Below are positions 34,107 to 43,082 of a stretch of 48,287 bases of DNA, one piece after another (within the stretch, counting starts at the first letter, position 1; the number at the start of each line of letters is the position of its first letter). Below the pieces are notes generated by a model. The model saw nothing but the letters and a program-made list of their open reading frames with translations. It was not told the origin of the DNA and did not search any database. Source of the DNA: Algoriphagus sp. AGSA1 (lineage in GTDB: Bacteria; Bacteroidota; Bacteroidia; Cytophagales; Cyclobacteriaceae); the NCBI RefSeq assembly GCF_021390545.1, contig NZ_JAJUWR010000037.1, positions 1-48,287 of the forward strand, given 5' to 3'. The translations under genes were made by a program, and so were the position numbers.

Positions 34107-35837
34107 TTAAAATCCAGGATTCTGAATCAACTTATCCGGTCCAACTAAATCAATCTGAAATTGAGGGATAGGTAAAATTTCATGCCTATCTGTATAGCTG
34201 GCTCCTCCTAATGCATTTAAAAGAAGCGCTCCATCATAGGACAAATACGCATTCAACTCTTCCGAAGCAGTCCCCCAGCGAACCAGATCATAGAATCTGT
34301 GACCTTCCATTCCAAGCTCTAGTTTTCTTTCGAAGCGTACTGCGGCTCTTGCTGCTGCTGGGTCTGTCCAAGGAGAAGTATATAAGCCCACCTGATAATT
34401 TGCAGCTGGCCCAGAACCATCAAGCTTCATTACTTCAGAGTTCATGGCTCTGGTCCTGACCCTATTTACGTATTCTCTGGCTTTTTCCAATCCTCCGGTC
34501 TCCACTTCTGCCTCTGCTGCCATAAGCAACACATCTGCAAAACGAATAATGTGAACGTTAATACCTGTATATCCTGGAGTCCACGAGCTATTATCCTGAT
34601 AAGATCCTACTTCTGTTCTGGAATACACATATTTCTTTACAGAATAAGGACCTGAATAAGATTGTTGTCTGATCCAAGATTGTCCCGGATGATCCTGCCA
34701 GTCGATGTAAGGAATACCTCTTCGACCTGTAGTGTGATCTACCCTTGGATCAATCGGTCCTTGATCAATCGTGAATGCAGTATTTGTTGAAACACCCATG
34801 TCATTCTTTACGCTATTGGCAGCAGAATTATATGAGCCATCCAATAATGGCAAGCCGGATGAATTGGTTCGGAAAGAGTTTACAAATGTAAAGCTAGGCG
34901 CAAAGAACCCACAACAAACCCCCGGTGCTGCGGAGTTATAGGGATTATTCAGGTCAAACTCAGGATTGGCATTGTTTACAGAACCTGTGCCTGCAGCTGA
35001 TTGATATGCCCAGACAGATTCCAGATTATTGTCATACTCGCCTCTATATAGATTTCCATAATTATCAAGTAAACCATATTTCTCACCACCACTGGTTACC
35101 CCGTTGCTGATTACATCATCAAAAACTGTTTTCGCCTGAGCAAATTTTTCCTGATAAAGGTAAACTTTCCCTAGATAAGCCTTCGCAGCCCAGGAGTTTA
35201 CTCTACCTACCTGAGCCTGAGTAGCGGGTAAATTATCAGCAGCAAACTGGAAGTCTGCTTCAATAAATGGCCATATCTCGATGTTATTGACCACATCTTC
35301 CAAGCCTGTACCATAATCGACTGTCTCATCTACGTAAGGCACATTTTCAAAATTTCTCTTTAATTGGAAATAATAATGTGCTCTCAGAAAACGAGCCTGA
35401 GCCGAAATCCTTTGTACATCTGCATCAGTTACGTCATCCCCTCTATTCTCCATAAGTCTTAAAACGTTATTTGCACGAGCAATACCTTCATAATTCCCAT
35501 TCCAGTTATCTAAGAGATTTTGATTCGTGGCGTCTGTTTCAAAACGTTGGATTGGGTTGATGGTATTGAAGTCTCCGGGGTCAGTACCTTTATTGGCATC
35601 TCCTCCTCTTATACTACCCCAAACCCAGTTTGAAGGCGATGCCATCCTGTTAGCTCTACCATTTACTTGAGAATAAACAGAAATCAGCGCAGCGTCCAAA
35701 CCTGCAAGGGTACTCAACTGGGCTTCATTTAAGGCACCTGGGGGTGTAATCTCCAGAAAATCATCACTACAACTCACCGCCACCATCACTAAAGTGGTAG
35801 CAATCAGAGAGCCGACTTTAATTTTTATATTTTTCAT
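34107..35837 (-). CDS. SusD/RagB-family lipoprotein
   Basis: Surface lipoprotein lid of a SusCD importer, 576 residues. The lipid Cys is in VMVAVSCSDDFLEITPPG; the LExxPxG stretch after the Cys is a hallmark of the family. TPR-like helices follow (ARANNVLRLMENRGDDVTDADVQRISAQARFLRAHYYFQLKRNFENVPYV), then NSWAAKAYLGKVYLYQEKFAQAK and the C-terminal IRFADVLLMAAEAEVETGGLEKAREYVNRVR and RFERKLELGMEGHRFYDLVRWG. It captures a glycan, peptide or other oligomer for the adjacent SusC channel. Length and order are typical. The ligand cannot be inferred, as no glycoside hydrolase or peptidase lies in the locus. Confidence 0.95.
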   Translation of the reverse strand: MKNIKIKVGSLIATTLVMVAVSCSDDFLEITPPGALNEAQLSTLAGLDAALISVYSQVNGRANRMASPSNWVWGSIRGGDANKGTDPGDFNTINPIQRFETDATNQNLLDNWNGNYEGIARANNVLRLMENRGDDVTDADVQRISAQARFLRAHYYFQLKRNFENVPYVDETVDYGTGLEDVVNNIEIWPFIEADFQFAADNLPATQAQVGRVNSWAAKAYLGKVYLYQEKFAQAKTVFDDVISNGVTSGGEKYGLLDNYGNLYRGEYDNNLESVWAYQSAAGTGSVNNANPEFDLNNPYNSAAPGVCCGFFAPSFTFVNSFRTNSSGLPLLDGSYNSAANSVKNDMGVSTNTAFTIDQGPIDPRVDHTTGRRGIPYIDWQDHPGQSWIRQQSYSGPYSVKKYVYSRTEVGSYQDNSSWTPGYTGINVHIIRFADVLLMAAEAEVETGGLEKAREYVNRVRTRAMNSEVMKLDGSGPAANYQVGLYTSPWTDPAAARAAVRFERKLELGMEGHRFYDLVRWGTASEELNAYLSYDGALLLNALGGASYTDRHEILPIPQFQIDLVGPDKLIQNPGF

Positions 35838-35890
35838 GTGTTTTAATCAATTATAGTTTTTATAACACGGACCTACTCAAAAGAGTGAGT

Positions 35891-38800
35891 TTAGAAACTT
35901 AAGTTAACACCGAAAGTATATCCCCGTGTAACTGGGTAGTTACCCACGTCAATACCAAAGGTTAAATCCGCACTACCTCCCACGGCAGGATCCAATCCTT
36001 CGTATCCTGTGATCGTGAACAAGTTGTTTGCAGAGGCAAAAACTCTCAGTCTCTCCAACCTCCATCTTTCCAATAAGGAAGGGGATAACGTATATCCTAA
36101 GGTTACATTTTGTAATCTCAAGTATGACCCGTCTTCCACATAGAAGGAATTACCTACACTAGAAGTAGAGAAGTTAGCTGCTTTTTCTACAATTGGAATA
36201 GTAGCATTAAGATTCTCAGGTGTCCAGGCATCTTTCAGGCGCTCAGAAGTAGCTGCCCCTTCAAATGTGGAATAGAAATCAGTAAACCACTTGGATTGAT
36301 TCCATATTTTATTACCAATAGAGGTATAGACATAGGCCGAAAGATCAAATCCTTTATACCCTACTGTAAAATTCATTCCCCCGGTGAACTTAGGAATAGG
36401 TGACCCTAGAATTTTTCTATCCTCGGCATTAATCACACCATCACCATTCAAATCTCTATATTTAAATCTACCAATTCCTTTACCTTCTTGTTCAGGATGA
36501 TTTGCCACATCTTCTGCAGAGCTGAATATTCCCTCTACTTCATATCCAAAGAACGAAGAAAGTGATTCTCCTACCATATTTCGAATTGGCTGAATACCCC
36601 TAAAGTCTGGGTTAGCATCAGCGGAAGTAATTACAGTTAATCCAGGAGCTAAAGAAACAATCTCATTCTTCAACAATGATCCATTAACGGAAACATCATA
36701 GGTGAAATCAGTGGTGAGATTCCCTCTAAAAGCGACAAGGAGATCCACGCCCTTATTTACCATTTCCCCAATATTTACAAAAGGAGCAACTGCATCATAA
36801 CCTGCAGTGGAAGGAATTGGGAGTTGAAATAATAAATCCTTAGTATCCTTCTGCCACACGTCAAAAATAACATCCATACGCCCGTTAAGAAACGTACCAT
36901 CAAATCCAAGGTTTTTAGTGATCGCAGTTTCCCAGCGCGCATCTGGATTACCTATTCTATCCCTTCTGTAGCCAATTATAGCACCAGAGTTGGAACCGGT
37001 AATATCATAAGAAGACGCTCCAATATTACCCGCAAAGGTGGAATATTGATTATTGGGATTTAAGGCATTGGAGTTTCCCATTTCACCCCAACCTCCGCGT
37101 ATTTTTAATTCATCAATCCAAGTGGCTCCAGCCATAAAACCTTCTGAGGATATTCTCCATGCAGCAGAGAAAGCAGGAAAAACACCATAGCGAGAGTTAG
37201 CACCAAACCTGGATGATCCATCACGCCTCACCACTGCACTGAATAAATATTTATCATTGAACGTATAGTTCAACCTTCCAAAAATCGAATAAAAATTAAC
37301 CCCCTTAAATAAATCCGAATTAACAATTCGAGTAGAAACCGGTAAGTTGGTTATGGTAATGAAATCGGGATCCTCAGAAAATGGGTTCTGCCCAGATGCA
37401 CTTATATTTCTACCTGAACCATCATTCAAAGACTCCAAGCCTGCTAAGAAATCAAAGGCATGTTTATCAAAGGTTTTCTTATACGCTAAAGTATTGGTGA
37501 AAGTCCATGCAAAGTTGTATCCTGAACCTTCGCTGAAACCAAAGGCTGAATTATTCTCCAGGTTTTCGTATTGATGTCTTGAATAGTTATAGGAATAGTA
37601 ATTATCATAACGTCCACCTATAGAAGTTCTAAATGTCAGATTGTCTATGATATCCGCTTCTAAATACACGTTTCCAAAAATATTTGCATTAAAGTTCCTA
37701 TTGTCCTTTAAAGCATCTCGCTCTGCCACAGGGTTTCTTGGGTTATTGAATCCATTTGCAGCAGTTCCAGCATACCCACCGAATTCATCATAGACTGGTA
37801 TAATTGTAGGCATACGGAATGCCCCTAGAATAGAGTTTTCATCCCTGGCTACACCTTGTCCACCAACTGCCCCTGATATCCCCAGGGCTCTTCTGTAGGT
37901 TGCCTGGAAATTCTCCCCAATTCTGATACGCTTGGTCACATCAAACTCAGAATTCGCTCTAAAACTGATTCTACGTAATGTGTTATTCAATAGAATCCCT
38001 GCCTGATCTTGAATACCGAAACCTACAAAAAATCTACTCGTTTCAGAACCCCCATTAATCCCTATGGAATGGCGATTAAGAGGGGCTACCCTGGTGATAG
38101 CATCATACCAATCAGTTCCTTCTCCAGTAGCTGCTCTAACTAGCTGATAGATATCTCCTTTACTATAATCCACGTTGTATTTAGCAGCCTCTTCAGCAAG
38201 ACGGTCTGGCGAGAAAGGACCAGCAACACCACCTTGGGAACCTACTCTAATATAATACGGCAATACAGGAGAATCACCAGTTCCGAATTGAGGGTGGTCA
38301 AAATTTGTAGCCCTTCCTTCCGCAGCCGCAGCATTTCTCTCTGCCAGCCAGGTATAATCCGCCTGATCCTGGGGATTCATCATATCAATACCTTTGCCTG
38401 GAGTAGTTACTCCATACATACCGTTGTAATCGACTCTTAATTTTTGATTTCCTCTTCTACCTCTCTTGGTAGTATATATAATCACCCCACTTGCCGCCCT
38501 GGCTCCATAAATGGAAGCCGCCGCGGCGTCTTTCAATACTGTGGTGGATTCTATATCATCCGGATTAAGAAAGTCTGTGGTTTGTACAGGGACACCATCT
38601 ACCACATAAAGCGGCTGATTACCTCCAAATGACCCGAAACCTCTAACACGTATAATAGATTGCGTTCCTGGTTGACCGTTAGTAATCACCGTCACACCAG
38701 AAACACGGCCCTGAAGGGCCTGCTCTACGTTACCGGTAGGGATTACTGTTAGGTCTTTGGCGTCCACAGTAGCAATAGCTCCTGTAGTCTCTCTCCTACT

Positions 38801-39145
38801 GTCAATGGAATAACCCGTAACGACCATTTCGGTCAAGGTCTGCTCATCAGGAGCGAGTTTCACGTCTATTACACTTCTGTTTCCAACAGTCTGTTCTGAT
38901 TTGGCATATCCGATAAAAGAAAACACCAGAATGGCATCGTCGTTGGGAACATTGAGGGAAAACTTCCCGTCAATGTCTGTAGCTGTACCGGTAGTAGTCC
39001 CCTTCACAAGGACAGAAACCCCGGGAAGTCCAACATCGTACTCATCCAGCACTGTACCCGTTACGGTTTTTTGCGCAAAGGCAGCCGCTCCGGTGAGGAC
39101 TAAGAGCACAAAAAGCGCACTTAGATTTTTGTAAATATTTTTCAT
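35891..39145 (-). CDS. SusC/RagA-family TonB-dependent receptor
   Basis: Outer-membrane TonB-dependent importer of 1084 residues from ATG 39145 (MKNIYKNLSALFVLLVLTG, a proper signal peptide ending AAAFAQ). After the signal comes a carboxypeptidase-regulatory-like domain (VTGTVLDEYDVGLPGVSVLVKGT, TDIDGKFSLNVP). The plug follows (EMVVTGYSIDSRRETTGAI, VEQALQGRVSGVTVITNGQPG, RIRGFGS pattern, YVVDGVP), then a long 22-strand barrel ending in the C-terminal aromatic FGVNLSF. It works with the SusD-like lid encoded 53 bases downstream. No FecR or anti-sigma genes are adjacent. A LacI-type operator-like palindrome and candidate promoter lie upstream, pointing to repressor control. Confidence 0.95.
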   Translation of the reverse strand: MKNIYKNLSALFVLLVLTGAAAFAQKTVTGTVLDEYDVGLPGVSVLVKGTTTGTATDIDGKFSLNVPNDDAILVFSFIGYAKSEQTVGNRSVIDVKLAPDEQTLTEMVVTGYSIDSRRETTGAIATVDAKDLTVIPTGNVEQALQGRVSGVTVITNGQPGTQSIIRVRGFGSFGGNQPLYVVDGVPVQTTDFLNPDDIESTTVLKDAAAASIYGARAASGVIIYTTKRGRRGNQKLRVDYNGMYGVTTPGKGIDMMNPQDQADYTWLAERNAAAAEGRATNFDHPQFGTGDSPVLPYYIRVGSQGGVAGPFSPDRLAEEAAKYNVDYSKGDIYQLVRAATGEGTDWYDAITRVAPLNRHSIGINGGSETSRFFVGFGIQDQAGILLNNTLRRISFRANSEFDVTKRIRIGENFQATYRRALGISGAVGGQGVARDENSILGAFRMPTIIPVYDEFGGYAGTAANGFNNPRNPVAERDALKDNRNFNANIFGNVYLEADIIDNLTFRTSIGGRYDNYYSYNYSRHQYENLENNSAFGFSEGSGYNFAWTFTNTLAYKKTFDKHAFDFLAGLESLNDGSGRNISASGQNPFSEDPDFITITNLPVSTRIVNSDLFKGVNFYSIFGRLNYTFNDKYLFSAVVRRDGSSRFGANSRYGVFPAFSAAWRISSEGFMAGATWIDELKIRGGWGEMGNSNALNPNNQYSTFAGNIGASSYDITGSNSGAIIGYRRDRIGNPDARWETAITKNLGFDGTFLNGRMDVIFDVWQKDTKDLLFQLPIPSTAGYDAVAPFVNIGEMVNKGVDLLVAFRGNLTTDFTYDVSVNGSLLKNEIVSLAPGLTVITSADANPDFRGIQPIRNMVGESLSSFFGYEVEGIFSSAEDVANHPEQEGKGIGRFKYRDLNGDGVINAEDRKILGSPIPKFTGGMNFTVGYKGFDLSAYVYTSIGNKIWNQSKWFTDFYSTFEGAATSERLKDAWTPENLNATIPIVEKAANFSTSSVGNSFYVEDGSYLRLQNVTLGYTLSPSLLERWRLERLRVFASANNLFTITGYEGLDPAVGGSADLTFGIDVGNYPVTRGYTFGVNLSF

Positions 39146-39623
39146 AAAGATAGATAGATTGGGTAACAAGATTAATTTCAAAACTTGTCGTTTCTTTTTT
39201 GTTGATGCAATCGTTTGCGGTCTTGCTCAAACTAATTGCAGGACGTACCGTTTCGATTTGTGAGGAACGACTGCAATTATACCTTGGCGATTTATGCCGG
39301 CTAATTAGTTAACCTGTTGGTTTGAGAGCATCGGGTGATGCTATAGGGGTGGGCGTACTGATTCTAAGTAGAATAAGTCATAGGCAAATATTTTGGGTTA
39401 CATTAATTGTACTAAAGCACCAATGTTAAAGATTCTTAAACACATTTCAAACCCAAAGCCAAAAATAAAATTTGGATTTTATTAGGTCTTACGCACTAAT
39501 CTAACTCCTCAACATTAATTACAGTATCAATTTAACGCAAATATGCCATTTACCAAAAATAAGAATAATACAATTGCGGGAACGCTTATTTGTGATTTAG
39601 AAGAATTGTTAAAGAATTGTTAA
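39146..39623. other. Upstream region of the susC operon
   Basis: A 478-base non-coding stretch between the susC start and the stop of the OmpA/TPR-like gene, both on the minus strand. It contains the operator-like palindrome and candidate promoter listed separately. No ORF or RNA was recognised. No clear terminator is visible for the upstream gene. Confidence 0.5.
39187..39218 (-). promoter_or_regulatory. LacI-type operator-like palindrome overlapping a promoter
   Basis: GCAAACGATTGC on the minus strand (39218-39207) has the central CG and GCAA...TTGC arms typical of LacI/GalR-family operators, with two asymmetric positions. Its TTGC arm supplies a -33 TTG, and 21 bases later AAGTTTTG (39194-39187) is one mismatch from the -7 box TAnnTTTG. 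Binding would block the promoter of the susC-susD operon. No lacI-like gene is in the window. Confidence 0.45.
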
Positions 39624-41426
39624 TCAATTTTCATTATCACTAACAGACGGTCGGAATATTTGAAAAAACTCATCCGAAGACCTGATTTCTTCAAAAATAG
39701 GATCTACCAATGCTTTTTGATAAATCAATTCACTGGCATGGATAGCTTTATCAAGTTGCAATAGAGCGACCTCCTTCTGTCCACTTTGTGCAGCCACCAT
39801 AGCCAAGCCATAAAAGCCATATCCGTAGTTTCGCCCTGCCATCACGGACTCCTCAAAAGATAGGCTCGCATTGGCAAAATCCCCGGAGAGAAAATAGGCC
39901 AGTCCTTTGTTGAAAAAGTCTTTGGGCTCTGTATAAGGATAATCAAAACGAAGGGTTGCCAGCTTGTAATCTCCCCTCATAATATCCAAAGCACCTCTCA
40001 AACTTTCATTGTACATCAAAAAATCCTTATTTCGGGTCAGCACTGACGCATCAGAGAGTTTCTTATAGGCATCCCAGGTTTTTCCCTGCAACACCAATAT
40101 CTGCCCCTGATTGTGGAGTATATGCGGGTCAGTATCTATTTTAGCGGCTTGATACAGCAGTTCATTCGCTTCCTTCCATAGTTTGTCTTTGGCATTTTGA
40201 TCCAGGGTGCGCTGGGCTTGTCGCATCTTTACTACGGCCAGATTATTATAGGGGATAACAGACCGAAACAGTTCCGTCATCTTTGAATAGATCTTAGCCT
40301 TATCCTCCAATCTTGGTGCTGCCTCCCCGGCAATTGCCCAGTCAGCTAGATCCAGCCCCGTATTTGTCAAATTCTCACTCAGTGCCTGCTGAAGTAAAGC
40401 CGTTTGGGCTTGGTTGAGCCCAGCTAGAGGTTTGGCCACAACTTCAATTTTTGCTGCTCTCAGGTTTGGGAAGAGATCTTTTGCCACCTGAGAAAAACCA
40501 GGTATTTTCCTTAGAGCCAGAGATTGGGACTGATAATCAGAGCCATCCAGCAACACCGCATAGTATTGATCCTTTCTATGGGTAGAAGTCCTCTCATACT
40601 CTCGAAGAAGCAGGCGGAAATCAAACCAGTCGTTCCATCTGGACGTCAATTCTGACACACTGTCCCTTATTATTATGTTAGAATCTTTCAACAGGCGGCT
40701 CACTGCTTCCGCCCTATCCATCCCCAGTTTACTGCTCTTCCCCTCTCCGTTTTCAGGCGATTGGATTCCGGTGATTTTAAAAGAAAGCACGGCTGAATTC
40801 TCTGTCAAAAAAGCTTTTAAATCAGCGATAGCCTGGGCATTCGAGTTGTTCAATCTAACCGTAGAAGATCCTGCATCAAAGCGGATCAGAAATTCCTTTG
40901 ACCGGGAAAGATCAGCATCCATCATGCCCGTAGGAATATAAAGCCCCACCTGTGGGATGGGTTCATCTGGGTTTACCCTTCCCACTTTAGCCAATAAAGG
41001 GGTAGCGATGACACCTCTGGCCAGTATCTTTTTCTGATTGGGTTGAGCTTGGGATTTTTTGCCATGGAAAAACCGGGCTTCCAGAAATGCCCCTTCCATC
41101 CAGGGTTCGTAGGCTAGTACAAAAGATTTCTTATAGGAATAATCAGCGACATTCTTCTTTAGCTCTATATCCTCAAAAACCATGGAATTTTCGGACGACT
41201 TTAGCAAAATAGAGACTCTCGGGTTTCTCGGACTAAGCACAGACTCAATCGGAATGGAACCGGCCACTTCAAAACGGACGGAGTCCCTAAAGAACTCAAG
41301 CTTACCCGGTGTCACTGTGGCATCTCTCAAAAAATCTGTTTCGGGCATTATTATTGAACTGCAAAGCAGTGGCAATACTAACAATAAAAGCAAACCCGGT
41401 TTTTTCTTAAACAATTGGTATATCAT
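39624..41426 (-). CDS. Exported protein with OmpA-like and TPR regions
   Basis: A 600-residue exported protein with a signal peptide (LLLLLVLPLLCSSI; the Cys may be lipidated). The N-terminal half is beta-rich (about 35-180). Residues about 185-260 (FDAGSSTVRLNNSNAQAIADLKAFLTENSAVLSFKITGIQSPENG and the following RAEAVSRLL) resemble the OmpA C-terminal peptidoglycan-binding pattern, including a SPE element in place of SPEG. The last 250 residues are tetratricopeptide-like helices (TDPHILHNQGQILVLQGKTWDAYKKL, DFFNKGLAYFLSGDFANASLSFEESV, GYGFYGLAMVAAQSGQKEVALLQLDKAI). It may be an envelope scaffold protein. No characterised homologue is recognised. It is divergent from the PspC-domain gene with a short gap. 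Confidence 0.7.
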   Translation of the reverse strand: MIYQLFKKKPGLLLLLVLPLLCSSIIMPETDFLRDATVTPGKLEFFRDSVRFEVAGSIPIESVLSPRNPRVSILLKSSENSMVFEDIELKKNVADYSYKKSFVLAYEPWMEGAFLEARFFHGKKSQAQPNQKKILARGVIATPLLAKVGRVNPDEPIPQVGLYIPTGMMDADLSRSKEFLIRFDAGSSTVRLNNSNAQAIADLKAFLTENSAVLSFKITGIQSPENGEGKSSKLGMDRAEAVSRLLKDSNIIIRDSVSELTSRWNDWFDFRLLLREYERTSTHRKDQYYAVLLDGSDYQSQSLALRKIPGFSQVAKDLFPNLRAAKIEVVAKPLAGLNQAQTALLQQALSENLTNTGLDLADWAIAGEAAPRLEDKAKIYSKMTELFRSVIPYNNLAVVKMRQAQRTLDQNAKDKLWKEANELLYQAAKIDTDPHILHNQGQILVLQGKTWDAYKKLSDASVLTRNKDFLMYNESLRGALDIMRGDYKLATLRFDYPYTEPKDFFNKGLAYFLSGDFANASLSFEESVMAGRNYGYGFYGLAMVAAQSGQKEVALLQLDKAIHASELIYQKALVDPIFEEIRSSDEFFQIFRPSVSDNEN

Positions 41427-41487
41427 TCTTATTTATTAATTCTTAAGACTTTTGCCTAAATTTACTTCAACTAAATCACCTATAAAC

Positions 41488-41706
41488 ATGGAAAAGCTGA
41501 AAATTTTCTTCGAAGAGAGAGCATTTGGGGTCTGCTCCCGACTGGGTGAAAAGCTCAATTTCCCGATTGACAGCATACGCCTTTTTTTTATATATGCCTC
41601 ATTTGTCACCTTGGGCTCACCCGTCATCCTATATGTAAGCATGGCAATGACGATGAAAATCAGGAAGTTTTTTAGAAAAAAGAACAACCCGCTGCTTTTT
41701 GATTAA
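41488..41706 (+). CDS. PspC-domain protein
   Basis: A 72-residue membrane protein with one PspC domain: FGVCSRLGEKLNFPIDSIRLFFIYASFVTLGSPVILYVSMAM followed by a basic tail. I start at ATG 41488 (MEKLKIFFEERAFGV), not at the TTG 41452, because family members begin this way. PspC-type proteins are linked to envelope-stress sensing, but single-domain forms are uncharacterised. It converges on the glycosyltransferase gene, and the two stop codons share the bases TTAA at 41703-41706. Confidence 0.82.
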   Translation: MEKLKIFFEERAFGVCSRLGEKLNFPIDSIRLFFIYASFVTLGSPVILYVSMAMTMKIRKFFRKKNNPLLFD

Positions 41707-42710
41707 AGTTGATCATAGCTCTTTCTCCCTAAAATCTTCCAATTCCAAAAGATCAAATGGACTTTCCCCTGTCTTTCTACCTGCTGCCTTCCATTTAACT
41801 CTGGCTGAAACCTCGCTAACGCACGCTTATTTTTCCCAAAATCCTTATACGCACCCACTATCGCCTTTGAAAACTCCTTTTCTCCCCGCAAGACAAAACT
41901 CCAAGCCGCCAAATGTTCTAACAAAGATTTGACCAGAAATATCCAATAAAACCTCCAGGCCGATTCATTCTTGTAAACCATACTGAGGCTATTTCGGATA
42001 TTTAAATACATTTTTCTAGGGCTGCTTCTATCCAGCGTGGCTCCCCCAAGATGGTAAACCTCCACTAAGCCAGTATATCCTATTTTCCACCCAGACCTTC
42101 TCATTCTCCAACAAAGATCAATTTCTTCCATATGGGCAAAAAAACCTGGGTCAAAACCGGACAACTGATGGAAAACTGACGCTTTTACTACCATACATGC
42201 CCCTGAAGCCCAATCTACCTCAATACTGTCATTATATACCCCCCTATCCTTCTCCACGGAATCCCATATCCTCCCCCTACAGTAGGGATAGCCATACCCA
42301 TCCAGAAACCCTCCTCCTGCACCTGCATAGTCAAAGGTATCCCTCTCCTTCCAGGACAATAGCTTTGGCTGAAGGGCGGCATACTCCGGATGAGAATTCA
42401 TCCAGGCAATTAAATTAGAGTCCCAGCCGGCGGTCACCTCCACATCGGAATTCAAGAGGATATAATACTCGTAATGGCCTTCTAATTTGGCAAGCCCTTC
42501 ATTATATCCTCCCGCATAGCCGAAATTTCCAGAAAGTCGGATTTGCTGGATCTGCGGATAATTCTTCTCTAAATATTCTATGGATCCATCCGTACTAGCA
42601 TTGTCCACCACCCAAGTGTCAACCGAACTATGCATACAAACAGAAGGAAGAAATGTCTTCAGCATTTCTTCCCCGTTATAGTTCAGTATGACGATGGCGC
42701 AGGGCTTCAT
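41703..42710 (-). CDS. Family 2 glycosyltransferase
   Basis: A 335-residue GT2 enzyme: CAIVILNYNGEEMLKTFLPSV, the nucleotide-binding WVVDNASTDGS, the DxD-like LLNSDVEVTAGWDSNLI, WASGACMVVKASVFHQLSGFDPGFFAHMEEIDLCWRMRRSGWKIGY and the C-terminal YHLGGATLDRSSPRKMYLNIRNSL. The catalytic ED-like acids sit in HMEEIDLCWR. It most resembles rhamnosyl-type transferases used for surface polysaccharide or lipid-linked sugars. Start ATG 42710 overlaps the YbaB stop (ATGA), so it is cotranscribed with ybaB and hisS. The 3' end overlaps the convergent PspC gene. Sugar and acceptor unknown. Confidence 0.9.
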   Translation of the reverse strand: MKPCAIVILNYNGEEMLKTFLPSVCMHSSVDTWVVDNASTDGSIEYLEKNYPQIQQIRLSGNFGYAGGYNEGLAKLEGHYEYYILLNSDVEVTAGWDSNLIAWMNSHPEYAALQPKLLSWKERDTFDYAGAGGGFLDGYGYPYCRGRIWDSVEKDRGVYNDSIEVDWASGACMVVKASVFHQLSGFDPGFFAHMEEIDLCWRMRRSGWKIGYTGLVEVYHLGGATLDRSSPRKMYLNIRNSLSMVYKNESAWRFYWIFLVKSLLEHLAAWSFVLRGEKEFSKAIVGAYKDFGKNKRALARFQPELNGRQQVERQGKVHLIFWNWKILGRKSYDQL

Positions 42711-43042
42711 CCAAACATTCCTCCTAGATCCATTCCTGGGATATTAGGAATCATGCCTTCTGTAGCTGCTTTCATTTCAGCTTTGATCTTTACCTCTATG
42801 GCAGTCATGGCGATATTGGTGGCAGCAACGATGAGGTCGCTGAGCATTTCCTTGTCTTTGGGAGAAAGCAATGAATCATCAAAGTCAATGCTTATCACTT
42901 TTCTATCGCCATTCACAGTGACTTTCACCATCCCTGCCCCTGATTCTCCGGTAGCTGTCAAGTGTACCAGTTTTGCTTGCGTTTCCTTGATTTTTGCCTG
43001 GGCTTCTTTCACTTTGCCCATCATTCCCATTATATCAAACAT
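42707..43042 (-). CDS. YbaB/EbfC-family nucleoid-associated protein
   Basis: A 111-residue DNA-binding protein of the YbaB family: MFDIMGMMGKVKEAQAKIKETQAKL (helical, Gln/Lys-rich), the central beta sheet VTVNGDRKVISIDFDDSLL, then KEMLSDLIVAATNIAMTAIEVKIKAEM and a Gly/Met/Pro tail. It forms dimers that coat DNA. In many bacteria the gene sits next to dnaX-recR; here it is between hisS (40 bases upstream) and the GT2 gene (four-base overlap), which is a Bacteroidota arrangement. Identification is firm from pattern and size. Confidence 0.9.
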   Translation of the reverse strand: MFDIMGMMGKVKEAQAKIKETQAKLVHLTATGESGAGMVKVTVNGDRKVISIDFDDSLLSPKDKEMLSDLIVAATNIAMTAIEVKIKAEMKAATEGMIPNIPGMDLGGMFG

Positions 43043-43082
43043 ATCACTCTATTTAAGACTAATTACCAATTTTGTTTTTAAT

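Noticed and set aside
39042..39230. 62-codon minus-strand ORF over the susC start
   Set aside because: It is an out-of-frame shadow of the susC signal-peptide region and promoter.
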